This document shows positions 34,646 to 48,281 of a stretch of 64,000 bases of DNA, piece by piece. Source of the stretch: Eublepharis macularius (taxonomy: Eukaryota > Chordata > Lepidosauria > Squamata > Eublepharidae); NCBI RefSeq assembly GCF_028583425.1, contig NC_072798.1, forward strand, positions 13,828,501 through 13,892,500. Reading direction: 5' to 3'. The translations under genes and the position numbers were made by a program. The notes beneath the pieces are model-generated. The model saw only the letters and a program-made list of their open reading frames with translations, searched no databases and was not told the origin of the DNA. Positions within the stretch are counted from its first letter, which is position 1; each line of letters begins with the position of its first letter.

Positions 34646-35940
34646 TGTATTCTTTTTAACCAGAGTGCTTTGAATGGCTCTAGAGTTTCATTAAATAACC
34701 CAAACTGAGCAAGGAGAGAAAAGTCAATTAAGATAGAACAAAACACTCTCAGTAATTCACTCCATTATAATAAATGTCCAAACTTCACAGGGCAGTGCCC
34801 CCAAATTAATTTTTAAAAGGATAATAAAAAAAGAATAGGCAAATTGCATTTGTTTTCCTATGTATATATCAAAAGGTAGGAAGGAAGGACACATTTTTAA
34901 AATAGTTTAAAGGCTGGTCTGTCTTTCATCGAAACTGCCAAATCAGAAATAATAAAATAATGTAGAAAAAAAGAGCAGGAAAATAAATTATGCATAATTT
35001 ACTCTCTGGGAACAACTGACCATTATTATTCTTATCGTTAATTATTATAAGTACCATTACAACACTAGCATGAAGAGGCAGTTCAACTGGGGAAAAAATA
35101 CAGTCATCAAATACATCCAGTACAAAAATGAGACATATCTGACATGGAGGATGTGACAAGCTGCTCCGAACATAAACTCAGAGCAAGTTGAGAGAGAGAG
35201 AGAGATTGTTGAATCTGAGGTGAAAATCATGAGATAAAAAGAGGGCAATGGTATATTTTAGTACACCACATAATCCTATCGCAATTGTACACGGAAGTGT
35301 TCTCAAAACTCTTCAGTGACATGGGTGTGTTATTTGCTTTGCCATAGGCCTGTAGAAAGAACCTTATGTTCAAAAGAGCATTTTGTCCTGCGCAGTGAGA
35401 GCATAACAGTTCATAAGGATCGATGGAGCTTGGCCAATGGTTTCTGAAAAGAGTTGTCACTTTGTTGTGACTGTGAGTCCTCTAAATTCTCCAAGATCTT
35501 TCTCTGACTAACTGCACTCTGAAGGTTTCAAGAAAATGTTCCCCACCATTCCCAATGTCTGAAGTTTCATAGATACCACCATATTGTAATGTTCTAGGAA
35601 AGTACAATTGGCATATTATCCATATATCCAATATTACCCAAGGCAGAGGTTATGATTTCTGACAACAATACCAACCTCATGAAAACGGCCATACATAAAA
35701 AAGCGTATCTAGAGGACAATGTTCACTTCTGACTTGGATGTGCTATTGTCACACCTAGTTTGCTGCCACCATCTTGGACATGATCAGGCACTTACATTGT
35801 AAACCACTGATTATGACCAATTATTTTCAGGACTGTAGAGACCATTCTGCTCCAACACCACCTATCTCGTTAATACTCTACACAATGCTTGTCAAAGAAG
35901 TTCACACACCGAGAAGAGAGTCAAGAAGCATTGTGCAATC

Positions 35941-36177
35941 CAGGGCTTTTTTTCTGAGAAAAGAGGTGGTGGAACTCAGTGGGTTGCCCTCGTAGAAAAT
36001 GGTCACTTGGCTGGTGGCCCCGCCCCCTGATCTCCAGACAGAGGGGAGTTTAGATGACCCTCCGCACTGCTCCACCCCTCTGTCTGGAGATCAGGGGGTG
36101 GGGCCACCAGCCATGTGACCATTTTCAAGAGGTTCCGGAACTCTGTTCCACCACGTTCCCGCTGAAAAAAAGCCCTG
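35941..36177. mobile_element. CAGGGC foldback hAT-like element, copy A
   Basis: Ends CAGGGCTTTTTTTCTGAG and GAAAAAAAGCCCTG, arms mirror over about 100 bp each (GTTGCC..., CTGATCTCCAGACAGAGGGG). A perfect 8-bp GTGCAATC duplication (35933-35940, 36178-36185) flanks it. Confidence 0.9.
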
Positions 36178-36780
36178 GTGCAATCACATGATCAGGAATA
36201 AAAGCATGTGATGTCTTCATTGCATTTTGACTGGTACTTAGAGAGCTGAGATGAATCTCCAAGTTCAGCAAACCCAGTCACGTATACTTAGGCAGCATCT
36301 AATGACTAACACGTAACAGGGAGGGCATGCTAGGTCTAACTCCTCTTTACCTTGAAATGCCAATATCTTCCTTTCAAGCTGGGAACCATGGGATGTGTGG
36401 TTTCCTCTCCTCCCAAGTTTAATCTGGAGGAAACTACAAATTTCATACAGTCCAATGGGAAAAAATGATCTAAATAGGTCAGAGAAGTATAATGTCTACC
36501 TCTGTAATAAGAATTAATTGTTGTCAATTTTCTTCTCTCCACTGAAGGAGGAAGAGGGGATCAACAGGGAAGGCTTTCCAGAAGTAACTGATTATCGCCT
36601 GGGCTCAAATTCAGAAAGGTATGGGCCTGATGATGGCTTTACCGGTATGACTCAGAAGTGACAGATTGCACCAGAGATAATTCAGTTAAAAAATGGCCCC
36701 CAAACCTGAATTTTTGATTGAATTTTACTGAATTGGCCCAGGCATGACTCTTCACTTCCGGGTTGTGCCGGAGATGATGT

Positions 36781-37040
36781 CAGGGCTTTTTTTCTGGGAA
36801 AAGAGGTGGTGGAACTCAGTGGGTTGCCCTTGGAGAAAATGGTCACATGGCAGGTGGCCCCGCCCCCTGATCTCCAGACAGAGGGGAGTTTAGATTGCCC
36901 TCCACGCCGCTCGGCGGCACAGAGGGCAATCTAAACTCCCCTCTGTCTGGAGATCAGGGGGTGGGGCCACCAGCCATGTGACAATTTTCAAGAGGTTCTG
37001 GAACTCCATTCCACCACGTTCCAGCTGAAAAAAAGCCCTG
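36781..37040. mobile_element. CAGGGC foldback hAT-like element, copy B
   Basis: Perfect 8-bp GATGATGT duplication (36773-36780, 37041-37048); the same family and palindromic layout as copy A, 604 bp away. Confidence 0.92.
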
Positions 37041-37048
37041 GATGATGT

Positions 37049-39127
37049 CATTGTTTGGGGACGTGGGCGCATGTGCACAAGTAAGCACCAGTCACCACCC
37101 GGCCCCTGCACTCCTCACCCTTGCTGAAGGTTGGGAGGATCTGGGAACCCTGATTATAACAGAGGCTTTCCAAAGTAGATGAGTTTTGAATTCTGGAATT
37201 CTTCAGTACTGAGTATGTCCCCTTCACTTGTGTCTATGGGGCTAATTTAGGGTTGCCAGGTTTGCCCTGGCGACTGGTGGGACGTGGGGACTTATTGGTC
37301 AGGGGCTTGCGGTTGACATCATTACATCATCGGAAACACAGTGATGTCACTTCTCCATGTGCCCAGAAGTGATGTCAGCATGTTGCCGGGTGCTACTGGT
37401 AGCTCTGGTATTTGGGCCATACCAGAACATCCTCAGCATCATTCAGCGATGCGCTGATAATGCTTCTGGATGCATGCGGAATGATGTCAGCATTTAGGAA
37501 GCCTGCTGAAATTCCCCACCATTTTTCTCCTGCTGGCCAGCTGACGGGCAGTGGGAAGCACCCACTGGCTGCCAGCAGGGGAGGTGGCATGCCTGGCTAC
37601 ATGTAGTCGGCAAGAAACTAAAAAATTCTGCACCAGAGTAACCCAAATCCTGCCAGTTGCAGAAGCAATGCAAAGTATGAACATTTCTGTAGTTTCTCTT
37701 ACTTTATATCATTTACCCGCATGTGTTTACTGACACATTCGCTTCTTCTGGTCATAGGGTAGACAGCCTCATCTCTAGACTGATACAGGAGCAGATTGAC
37801 AAAGATTAACACCATTTATTCTGGCAGGTTTTTGAGACGCGGAGATCACTTCATCAAATGCACGAAGTGTACATCTCATCTGGTATTACACACCAATCCA
37901 TCCAAGGAAGCGAGTTCTAACACATGAAAGCTTAAGCTGGAATAAATGTTTGTCTCCTGTTCAATTCTGCTGTTGTAGACTAATGTGGTTACCCATCTAG
38001 AATGATCCCCTCTGGACAGCTGAACATATTATTTAGCAAACCGTCTATGTTCCTATGGCTGTGCCAGGCATTGCCCATGCAATTATACTGGCCTATCTTT
38101 GAAACTGTAAGGACGGAAAGAACGAGTGAAAGCTGGGATTCTCATGACACTGATCTGTGCACCCAATGCTACATTCTCCATTTTAGCGGAATCACACGCA
38201 GCTTCGTCTACGTCTATGCAATTGACCTGCCATCTTAAACGCTTCCAATGGGATTAATACTAGTGCACAGAACAGCAGAACAAAGCTCTCTCACAAGCAT
38301 CACCTAGGAGCTTACTGCAAGTACATTAGCCTGCCCCACTGTTGCTCCAATCCAGTTTTTCGGGTTAGGAGGAACATCAGGCTGCAATCCAAGAGCCACT
38401 TATTCTGAAAGAGTCACAATCAACTCTGCAATCAGCTGTGGACTGCCATCTGGCAGCCTGAACTACGGACTCCTTATGCCAAAATGTTTTGATTTAAACT
38501 GATATAGATCCATTGGTTTTAGTGAGGCTAACGCACTGGTCTGAAAATATACGGTAAGATTATTATCCAATGCAATACTTTTTTCCTTTCCAATGATCCA
38601 ATATTAATTCTTATTAGTACCATAAACACACATTCATGCTCACCCGCGCACATACACACACAACTCCAAGATCATAAAATAATTTTTAAACTAAATTTCT
38701 TCTCTCTCTCTCTGTCACCTGAGAACAGCATCTACAGTTTCCTTTAAAGTTAAAAAAAAAATTAATAATCTCACCAGCTGCTGGTAGTCAGGTGTTTCAA
38801 GGGATTGTCTAAGACAACATCACTGCCCTAATGTAAGACTGAAGATGAAACAAATCAAGAAAAGGCAACCGACCGGGGGACGCAGACACACATGAAATGG
38901 AAGTAGTTCCGCACATTAGTACAAATTTGGCACTTGCTCAAAGACTACATCTGGTGTGCAATTGATGAAAAGAGATCCTATTTAGGAAGGATGGGTCTGA
39001 TTGTTGGGAGGTGTGGCGGGTAACAAAACATTACACCCAGTCGAGGCCCATGTGGCAGTTCATGCTACGATTCTTACTCTTCGTCATGGAAAGGATGGCC
39101 TGTGAGTCTCCTCGCTGCTCCTGCCCA
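37049..39127. other. Gene-free stretch left of SOX5
   Basis: Contains a TAGGGTTGCC-family scrap at 37250-37400 and a decayed Penelope-type piece at 37795-37990 (CATGAAAGCTTAAGCTGGAA). The interval 38000-39000 is unique, without a recognisable gene. Confidence 0.5.
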
Positions 39128-39135
39128 GTGGCAAG

Positions 39136-39511
39136 TAGAGATGGGCACGAACTGGGAAAAAACCGAACCATGTGGTTCGTGGTTTGTCAAATTTCACAAA
39201 CCATGAACTTTCGTGAACCTGCCCCTGGTTTGCGAACCAGTTCATTTGGTTTGTGAAAATGTCACATCCAGGTCAGAAAATCATCACTTCCGGGCCAGCA
39301 GAAGTTAACTTCCGGCTCAGCAGAAGGTCTGTAGGAAGTCCATCCCCTGTTGCCTAGGAAACTGATTGATTGGCACCAGGCTGTCTGCATTGACGAATCA
39401 AAAAATGAACCAAACGCACCAGCCGAAAAGTTTGTGGCGGTTAGTCAGAAATGGGATCTGACGAACCGTGGTTCGCGAACCATGAACCGGCCTGGTTCGT
39501 GCCCATCTCTA
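39136..39511. mobile_element. TAGAGATGGGC hAT-like element, copy 4
   Basis: 376 bp with ends TAGAGATGGGCACGAAC and TTCGTGCCCATCTCTA, flanked by a perfect 8-bp GTGGCAAG duplication (39128-39135, 39512-39519). It lies about 1.1 kb past the SOX5 stop, possibly inside a long 3' UTR. Confidence 0.93.
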
Positions 39512-39589
39512 GTGGCAAGTAATGAAGAATGAATTGAGACTAATACGGAAGAGAGGGTGTGTGTAAAGACACGTGACTACCTTTTGGGC

Positions 39590-39860
39590 ACAGCACATGC
39601 CTCGCATGTAGAATGTCTGAGATACAATCCATGGCATCTCCAGTACTTGAAAGGACCTCAAGTTGGGAAAGGCAGAGAAGACTTCTGCCTGAGACCCTGG
39701 GGAGCTGATGCGCAAGTGTGCAGGTAGGGGTTAGGGGGACCAGTCTCCCGGTTTCGTATAAGACAGCATCCTATGTTTGCAATGTGTGGGCCATGATACT
39801 GTAAAACTGGGCAGAGGTTTATTGTGGTCTGCCACATAACTGGATCACTGTTATACACTT
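39590..39860 (+). repeat. tRNA-derived SINE, third type
   Basis: A diverged copy: head GGCACAGCACATGCC... with GAGATACAATCCATGGCATC as box B, then CTTCTGCCTGAGACCCTGGG. Confidence 0.6.
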
Positions 39861-40204
39861 AAACCTCCTGCTTGCCACCGAGCAGTACCACTGAGGAATG
39901 AGAATGCCACACGGAACAAAACTGATTCTGCCCCCACGTCCCAACCAGATGTACAAGGGCCTTGAATCCTAATTTGGGAAAGAAAAAAAAATGAAAAGAA
40001 AGGGGAAAGTTTGGAGGGGGAAGTATAAGGAACTTTTATCATCTCTTTTGTTTTTCTCTGTCAGGTGCATTACCCCCCTCCCGCCCCCTCAAAAAAAATC
40101 TTATTTTTTTTCCTTTAAACTGTAGCACAAAACAACAGAACACATTCACAAGCCACTTGTTGGCACTGTGTACCTGAGTGAGAATTTTCTAGAACATTGT
40201 AGAA

Positions 40205-40601
40205 CAAACAGCCATAAAGTTTATTTGAAAAAAAAATAATAATAAAAGGTTGAACGGGTAAGACTTCAGTGCTTGGGTATAGCAGCTGAATTACTGGCAT
40301 TATGTTACCCATAGCTTATTTCGTCCTCTTTTTTTTGTCATTGTCGTCTTCTTTGTCATGGTTTCTTCCTCTGAGCCGTTGTCTCTCTTTTTTAAAAAAA
40401 ATTCTTTGCTTTTTAAAAGTTTTCAATGCGGGCCATTGTCTGTTCATCAGCTGATGTCCCCAAACTAGTTAAGACTAAAAGTTTTAAGTAACAGTCAGCA
40501 TACAAGGATTGAAGTTTGTGTGCTTGGCCACTGGGGGAGAAACCAGCTGGGGCTTTCCAATGAAGTCCTCCAAGGTCAACTTTGAGGCTCAGGACCCCTT
40601 A
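40205..40601 (-). other. SOX5: Proximal 3' UTR of SOX5
   Basis: The sequence directly downstream of the SOX5 stop codon is repeat-poor and AT-rich, with long A/T runs, as expected for a 3' UTR. The distal end is not visible from sequence alone. Longer 3' UTR forms could run leftwards through the AT-rich tract toward 34.5 kb, interrupted by younger hAT elements at 39136-39511, 36781-37040 and 35941-36177. Confidence 0.6.
40220..40225 (-). promoter_or_regulatory. Candidate SOX5 poly(A) signal AATAAA
   Basis: The plus strand reads TTTATT, so the minus strand reads AATAAA about 380 bp after the SOX5 stop. Further downstream on the minus strand is a GU-rich stretch (about 40195 down to 40125, GTGGCTTGTG and GTTCTGTTGTTTTGTG), as found after cleavage sites. 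Other AATAAA matches exist further left, so this may be only one of several sites. Confidence 0.35.
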
Positions 40602-41036
<435 letters not shown>

Positions 41037-41140
41037 TCATACTCCGTATACTCACCTGTAATAAATGTTGATTGTTCTATAGTATTTCAACCCCATCTCC
41101 CACTGCATTTTCCCCCAACAATAATTTTATACCCACAATC

Positions 41141-41588
41141 ACGGGTCATTTTGTAGAAAAAGAGCTGGAGGAACTCATTAGCATAACTCATTAGCATAAC
41201 TCATCAGCATATGCCACGCCCCTTGACATCGCCAGAAATGTTTCATTGGCATAACTGATTTGCATGTGCCACACCCTCTGACATCACCTATCCTGGCTGT
41301 TTTGGACCCAATCCTGGCCATTCAGGGCCGAAATTGGGCCCAAAATGGCAAAAAGGGGCTGAAAATGGCTGAAAAGGGGCCCAAAATGGTCTGTATCAGG
41401 CCACTGCTGAGCAGGAGAGTGATCCACCACCCGTCAGAGGCCCGATCTGGGCCATTTCGGCCCCAATCCAGGATGAAACGGGCCTAAAATGGCTGAGAGT
41501 CAGGTGGGTGGGGCCACCTGACATGTGACCTCTTTGGGGAACTGCCGGAACTATGTTCCTGCGCGTTCCCCCTCGAAATGAGCCCTGG
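41141..41588. mobile_element. hAT-like repeat in last SOX5 intron
   Basis: Right end CGAAATGAGCCCTG and left end near CGGGTCATTTTGTAGAAAAA; flanks CCACAATC and CCACAATT form an 8-bp duplication with one mismatch. The interior is related to 25855-26136. Confidence 0.7.
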
Positions 41589-43321
41589 CCACAATTAAAA
41601 TTTGTATGTTTACAAATTTCAACATCAGCATAATCTGAGGTGGTGGCAGCTGCCAGGGCCCAGAGCTTCTAGTGGGGCCCACTGCTGCTTATCTCCCACT
41701 GGTGCACCCTTCTCCTGCATGCTCATTCGTGAGTGCTCCACTGCTCATGTGCTTGGCTGCATCTGCTTCCCAGTGCACAATATTTGCACTTCTAAAAGCC
41801 ATGGAAGAGGCATTCCCAACTGCACACCATCTTGTGTTGTGGAAGAAAGGACATGTGGGTTGTGCAGGTTGCTGGAAGTGCGGGGGATGGTAGATCACAA
41901 ACACATGGGAGAAGTATACACGGAGGTGGGGCAAGGGAGGTGTGGGTAGGGTCACACATCGTGGTGACCTGAAACCAGCCCAGCTGGGATCTAAATGAGC
42001 TTCTTATATTAGGCTCTTGTGTCAGAAGCAAGGACCAAACCCAGTGGAACACCTCTGTGGGATCTAACCCAATACTTTGCTTGGTCTCTGAATATCAAAG
42101 AGACATGGATCAATTCTTTTTGGTAACATTGATGAGGGGAGTTGCATCACTATTCTGAAATTTCACTCTGCACTAAGATCCACGCTGCCTTAATTTAAAC
42201 AGTATTTTTAAATTTAAATCTGGGTTTGCAATTTACTGCAGAGTTAGATTTCTTTGATTCATTGGCACCTTTTTTTCTTCTTTATGTCACTGATGCACGT
42301 TGCACTGATAAAATATTGCCAAAATATCAGTGTATCAAGATTTTTATTTTTTAGATGTCATTGTTGTGAACAGGTAGCCTGACACACGGTTAGACGACAT
42401 CCTAATGAGAGTCTTAATACAACCGCATGCATCACAATTGCCCTTTTGTAATGTTAAATGAGTGCACACAGGCACGTTGGCAACACAGAAGGGGAAAGGA
42501 CGGAAAGGAACTGAGAGTCGTGGTAAATTCTACATGAATAGTGCTCTATACCACATTTGGAATTTTTTTTTTAATGGAACTATGGAGAATTCTGTAATTA
42601 ATCAGTTTCATTTTGGAAACAAGAAGTTCAGAATTCTGGAAGAACTTGGGATGATGATAAATTCAGAAACCGCCATGTATTGTAACGTTCTGTTGCCAGT
42701 TTACGTGGGAAAAATGTTCCACTCTAAGCATTCATTCATTCAAAACAACAACAACAGCGTTCTATGGATATGGAAGGCTTGGAAACATCAGGCCAATGTA
42801 TTAAAGATCTGAGTTATTTTAGGCCTTTCAAATTCCTTCCCCCAAATCTTGGAACACTAGCTGTGTTTATCTCCCCAAGACGCTCTGGGGTCCCTGCAAG
42901 CCTAGAGGTTTAGTGCTGATGCGCCTTTTGTCGTCTTGCAGCATGGAATAATACGATTGCGATAATATTGTGCACAACATGCTTCATATTGTAATGGCAT
43001 CAGAGGTGTGTCCATCTGCCCCTCAAAGCCTCGCCACAGGAGACAGGAGGAGAATCCCTGGAGAAGAGCATGCTTAATTCTGAGCCTGCTCTGGTTTTTC
43101 ACAATCCATCCTTTAAGGTTTAAAGGCAACATTGGCTTTCCGACTCTCGCCACATTTTTAAGTCGCTCTTTTTGTAATCAAGAACAAGTAGCTGTTCAAA
43201 CCTATGTAACAAGACAAATTGTCTCATTCGGTGTGTGTGTGGGATCGGTAGAATTTATCTTCTTCTGCACTCCCCAGTAGAGAAACAGAACATTACCCAG
43301 CCATTGACACAAAGGGCATCA

Positions 43322-43512
43322 CATGCAACAACAACAACAACAACAGTGTGCTTATATACTGCTCTTCTAGATAGATTAGCGCTCACTCAGAGCAGTGAAC
43401 AATACCAGTGTTATTATTATCCTCACAATACAGCTGGAGAGCTGGGGCTGAGAGGAGTGGCTTGCCCAAGGGCACCTGCGAGCTCACGGCAGTGGTGGGA
43501 TTCAAACCAGTA
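43322..43512 (-). repeat. Diverged tRNA/CORE-type SINE
   Basis: Minus strand; a (CAA)n tract at the left, TATACTGCTCTTCTAGATAG and a GTGGGATTCAAACC box B inverse at the right. Confidence 0.65.
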
Positions 43513-45657
43513 TGTGTGAGGACTGATGAACTGGGGCCATCTCAGATCTCAGAAGATTGCCAGCTTTGGATGTGTATAGATTATTATCCCTTTGAGCTTG
43601 GAATGACTCCCTCTTTCCTCTAGCCCTGATCCATCACTGGCACTTTGACAGCTATACAGAGATTATGAGAGAGGGAAAAAGATTGTTCTCACCATGGAGG
43701 AAAAATCCTATAGGTTAATCCTAAAGCAGAGTTACTCCCTTCTAAATCCACTGAAGTAAGTGGGCTTAGAAGGGTGTAATTCTCATTGGGATAATGGCCC
43801 TGCATTATTTTATATATGTACAAGGGAGGACCCCCCCCAAGACTTGTGGGAGATAATCTCATTTTCCTTTCCCCTACTGATTCCTCTTTTTCTTTTGTGA
43901 AAGCCTCCATAGCATCTCCCCCTTTCCTTCTTCCTTCTCTTCTACCCACCCACCAGGCAACCTAATTTCCATTTGTCACCATCTCCAGCTTCCTTTCCCT
44001 CCTAGGTTTGTTAGGTCTCTTGCAATAGCGGAAGACCTCCAACCAGCAACCCCCCAGCCCCTGTTGTTGCTCAGTGGGCCAGCAGGGGGAGAAATGCAGA
44101 AAATATTGCAGTTGTATCATCAGCATGACATCCTTTCTGGGAGGGAACCCAGAAGGGATGTCACGCTGCTCTAGGATTCAGTGGAAAATCTATGGTAAAA
44201 TATCATGCTGTCGACACAATAGCGCCTTACCAGGTTGCTGCCTCCCTGGTCCACTGGCTGGCAACCTTATTCCCTCCACCTGGCAGCCCCTCACTCAGGA
44301 AAGTCTAGCCCAGTGCTAGCCTGAAAAATTGGATAGCAATGTGCAAAGGCATCTATGCATCACCCCCTACTCCCTCCCTCACCAAGGGTATTCAGAAGTC
44401 CCATTGATTCTCCTTGATTAAGAGTGCAGGCTGACTGAATGTAAGAAGTGCGCCCACTGAAATCAGTCCAGGATCAGTATGATGCAGTGGTGTTACAACA
44501 GAACTGCGTTCAAATCCTGCTGCTGCCACAAAGTTCACGGCAAGACTTTGGGCATATTACTCTCAGCATAATCTACCTCTAAGGATGGTTGTCAACCTAA
44601 AAAAGGGGAGATAACATGGCCAAGAATATTCAGACTAACTGTAGCTTATCAAAACTCAAAGCACGACGCAGGCACTTGTCTTGAAGCCAGATAGAAGCAG
44701 GAGCTACGCGCTGCATGCTATCCTGAGAAACTTGGAGGGCAGATGGGATCACGCTGGGACCTAAATAGAGAGCCTCTCATTCTGCATAGGCTCACATCAT
44801 CCCATTGCAATCCTAAACAGTTTTGCCCTTCTAAGCGTACTGATTTGGGTGGATTTAGAAGGGTTTCGATCTGCTTACTGTTACATCTGGACAAATATTC
44901 TGCCCTTTGTTTCGTGAACCCAAGCCCAGCCTCTTCATGTGCGATACCGTTTTACAACCCATGGACAAAAATGCCTCACCTTCCCCCCTTCCCCCCCCTT
45001 CCCTAAGAGAGAATCTGGCCACCTGATTAAGAAAGCTGAATAACATTTCCAATCCGGCAAGGTTAATTTTTTTCTTCTTCATGCACATTGTCAAGCATCG
45101 GTGTTGGCGAGATAAGTGGAATTTGGGAGGCTTTGACGCTGCCCTATTCTTCCTCCAAAAGGTCCTCCTCCTTCTCTTTTTAATCTCTTGATGCCAACTG
45201 CTGGCTGACTTCCCTGTGTTTGTTTCAGCGTTCACCAGTGGGATCGCTGGACTTGCCAACACCACAGGGTTAAGCGGCTCAGATTTCTGGGCCTGAGCGG
45301 CTTAATATTACAATACACACAGTCGCGGGTTTTCTTTCTTCCTTCTTTGAAAAGAGAAAGGCCCGATGACACTCAGCAGTAGCTGGACAGATGCATCTCT
45401 GTTCAGCATTACTGACGTCCATTAACCAGACTCAAGACAGCCGCCAGTCGTTCCAAAAATGTTGGTCTTTGTCCAGCTGAAGGGAAGCCTGTTTAAGCCT
45501 CCTCATTTTCACCAGGAGAGAGATTTAGACCTGCATTTAAATCTCACGTTGCAAACTAGGGGACTTCAGAAGGACTTCAACTGAGTCAGGTCACGCATTT
45601 GAATTAGGGAGCTGGTGTATCATAAATTTGGAAAGAGATGTAAGTGAAGAGATGAAA

Positions 45658-45848
45658 GAGAGCCAGTCCTCTGCTTGAAGCCACCTGGGTGACCTTGGAT
45701 CAGTCACAGCTCTCTCAGAGCTCTCTCAGCCCCACTCTCCTCACAGGGTTATTGTTGTGGGGATAATAATGACATACTTTGTAAACTGCTCTGAGTGGGC
45801 ATTAAGTAGTCTTGAAGGGCAGTATATAAATCAAATATTGTTGTTATT
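45658..45848 (+). repeat. tRNA-derived CORE-type SINE
   Basis: Plus-strand copy with most of the tRNA head deleted; the tail leads into a (GTTT)n run. Confidence 0.8.
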
Positions 45849-45865
45849 TGTTTGTTTGTTTGTTT

Positions 45866-46072
45866 CAATTATACCCCAATGGGGACCCAAAGCAGCTCAT
45901 GTAATTCTCCTCTCCTCAGTTTTATCTTCACAACAACCCGGTGAGGTAGGTTAGCCTGAGAGTGGGTGAGAATGGCCCAAGGTCACCCAGCAAGGTTCCA
46001 TGGTAGAGTGGGGATTCAAACCTGGATCTCTCAGATTCTGTTCTGACACTCTCACCTCTGCACCACACAGGC
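45866..46072 (-). repeat. MIR-like tRNA-derived SINE
   Basis: Minus strand; left end TACCCCAATGGGGACCCAAA, right end with GGATTCAAACCTGGATCT (inverse box B) and CTGCACCACACAG. Similar to 60527-60750. Confidence 0.75.
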
Positions 46073-46767
46073 ATGGGGATAGATTGGCCTTAGGCCTTAG
46101 AAGGCTGCTGTTAAGGTCTACAAGTTAATACTTTGAAAACAGAAACAATGTATATGCACTAATTTTTCATCCGATTTCTCAACTGAGAAAGCTCTAAATA
46201 TTCAGAGCTATCTGAAGGGTATTTTTTTTCTGAATGAACTTCACAGAGAACCTCTTCAGAAGCATCTCTGGGTAACCCTGGCAACAGAGGTGAAGCGAGA
46301 GGGGAACAGGGATAAGGCCTTTCAAAGGCAGTTTTGCCATCGCCGGAACATTTTTTCTTCAAGTATCTACCCAGCACCGTTATTGTTAGTATTTTGGATC
46401 TGGGTAAGGATTTTATATTTCACTCTGCTCTCGGTTGTAAGATCCTCTGGGCCTTGGTTAATAGGATCGTTTGCTGATTGTGTTCTGGGACTTGCTTATT
46501 TAAAAATCTCCCCCAAATATTTTACTGATTACTCGCTTCGTTTAAAATGTGTTAGTGATTTTTAACCATTTTATTCTGACGGGAGCAGCTTTATTCAGAA
46601 GAGTGGGGCTATATGTATTTTCTAATAAATATTTTGTTCAGCTACCAGCTTAGGAAAAACAAACCTCTTGCCTTTGGAAGAAGCGTTAAGATCATTTGGG
46701 TCAGTTTTATTTTCTCAAATGGCAAAACGGTAACCGTTGTAACACAGGGTTCTATCAATTTATATCA

Positions 46768-47270
46768 ATATAAGAAGAGCCCTGTTGGATCACAGCAGTG
46801 GTTCATCTAGCTGGGCATCATGTTTCTCACAGAGGCTAACCAGTCTCTGAAGGGCCAATAAAGAGGGCTTCCTCTGACGCTGCCTTCTAGCACTGGCTTC
46901 GAGAAGTAGAGATTCCCTTTAGTTACCATGGCTAATAGTTATTTGACAGACACATCCTCCACGAATCTGTCTAATCCTCTTTCAAAGCCATGTACGCTAG
47001 TGGCTATCCAATGGCATCAAGTTCCAGAATTTATTTACTCACTGAATGAAGAATTTCCTTTTGTGCATTCTGAATCTAATGCCCATCAACTTCGTCGGGT
47101 ACCCCTGAGTTCTACTGTTATAGAAGAGGGTGTGTGTGTGTTATTTTTGCCTCATGCATCATCCCATAAACCTCTGTCATGCCCTCCTCCATAGTTGCCT
47201 TTTTTCCTAACTGAAGAGCCCCAGACTCTTTAGAGTTTCCGCCTAGGCAAGTTGCTCCATGACCCAGCAT
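46768..47270 (-). repeat. CR1/L2-type LINE 3' end
   Basis: Plus-strand reading AAGAAGAGCCCTGTTGGATC ... TTACCATGGCTAATAG ... CATCAACTTCGTCGGG is the inverse of a LINE 3' end; the longest copy of this type here. Confidence 0.7.
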
Positions 47271-47286
47271 CATCTTACCTCAGGCA

Positions 47287-47504
47287 GGACTGTAATCTGG
47301 AAAACTGGGTTTGATTCCCCACACTTCTGCTTGAAGCCAACTGGGTGACCTAGGGTCAATCACAGCTCTCCGGAGCTCTCTCAGCCCCACTCACCTCACA
47401 GGGTGATTATTGTTGTGAGGATAATAACAACACACTTTGTAAACTGCTCTGAGTGGGCGTTAAGTTGCCCTGAAGGGAGATATATAAATCAAATGTTTAT
47501 AATA
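47287..47504 (+). repeat. tRNA-derived CORE-type SINE
   Basis: A plus-strand copy ending only about 200 bp from the SOX5 exon at 47705; head slightly truncated. Confidence 0.85.
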
Positions 47505-47595
47505 CCTTCCAAATCTGGTTTTAATAAGCCATTTTGACTGAAATTTTGTTGTTGTTGTTATAAAATGGAGAAAGGGAGAATGATGTAAGCAGCTA

Positions 47596-48281
<686 letters not shown>

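Larger units (their letters stand above)
31358..35932. other. Long repeat-poor, gene-free stretch
   Basis: Almost no interspersed repeats are recognisable over 4.5 kb, which stands out in this window. It contains a possible conserved element (32860-33340), an AT dinucleotide run (34611-34645) and an AT-rich section (34500-35300) that could be distal SOX5 3' UTR. The open frames are short and without known domains. Confidence 0.5.
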
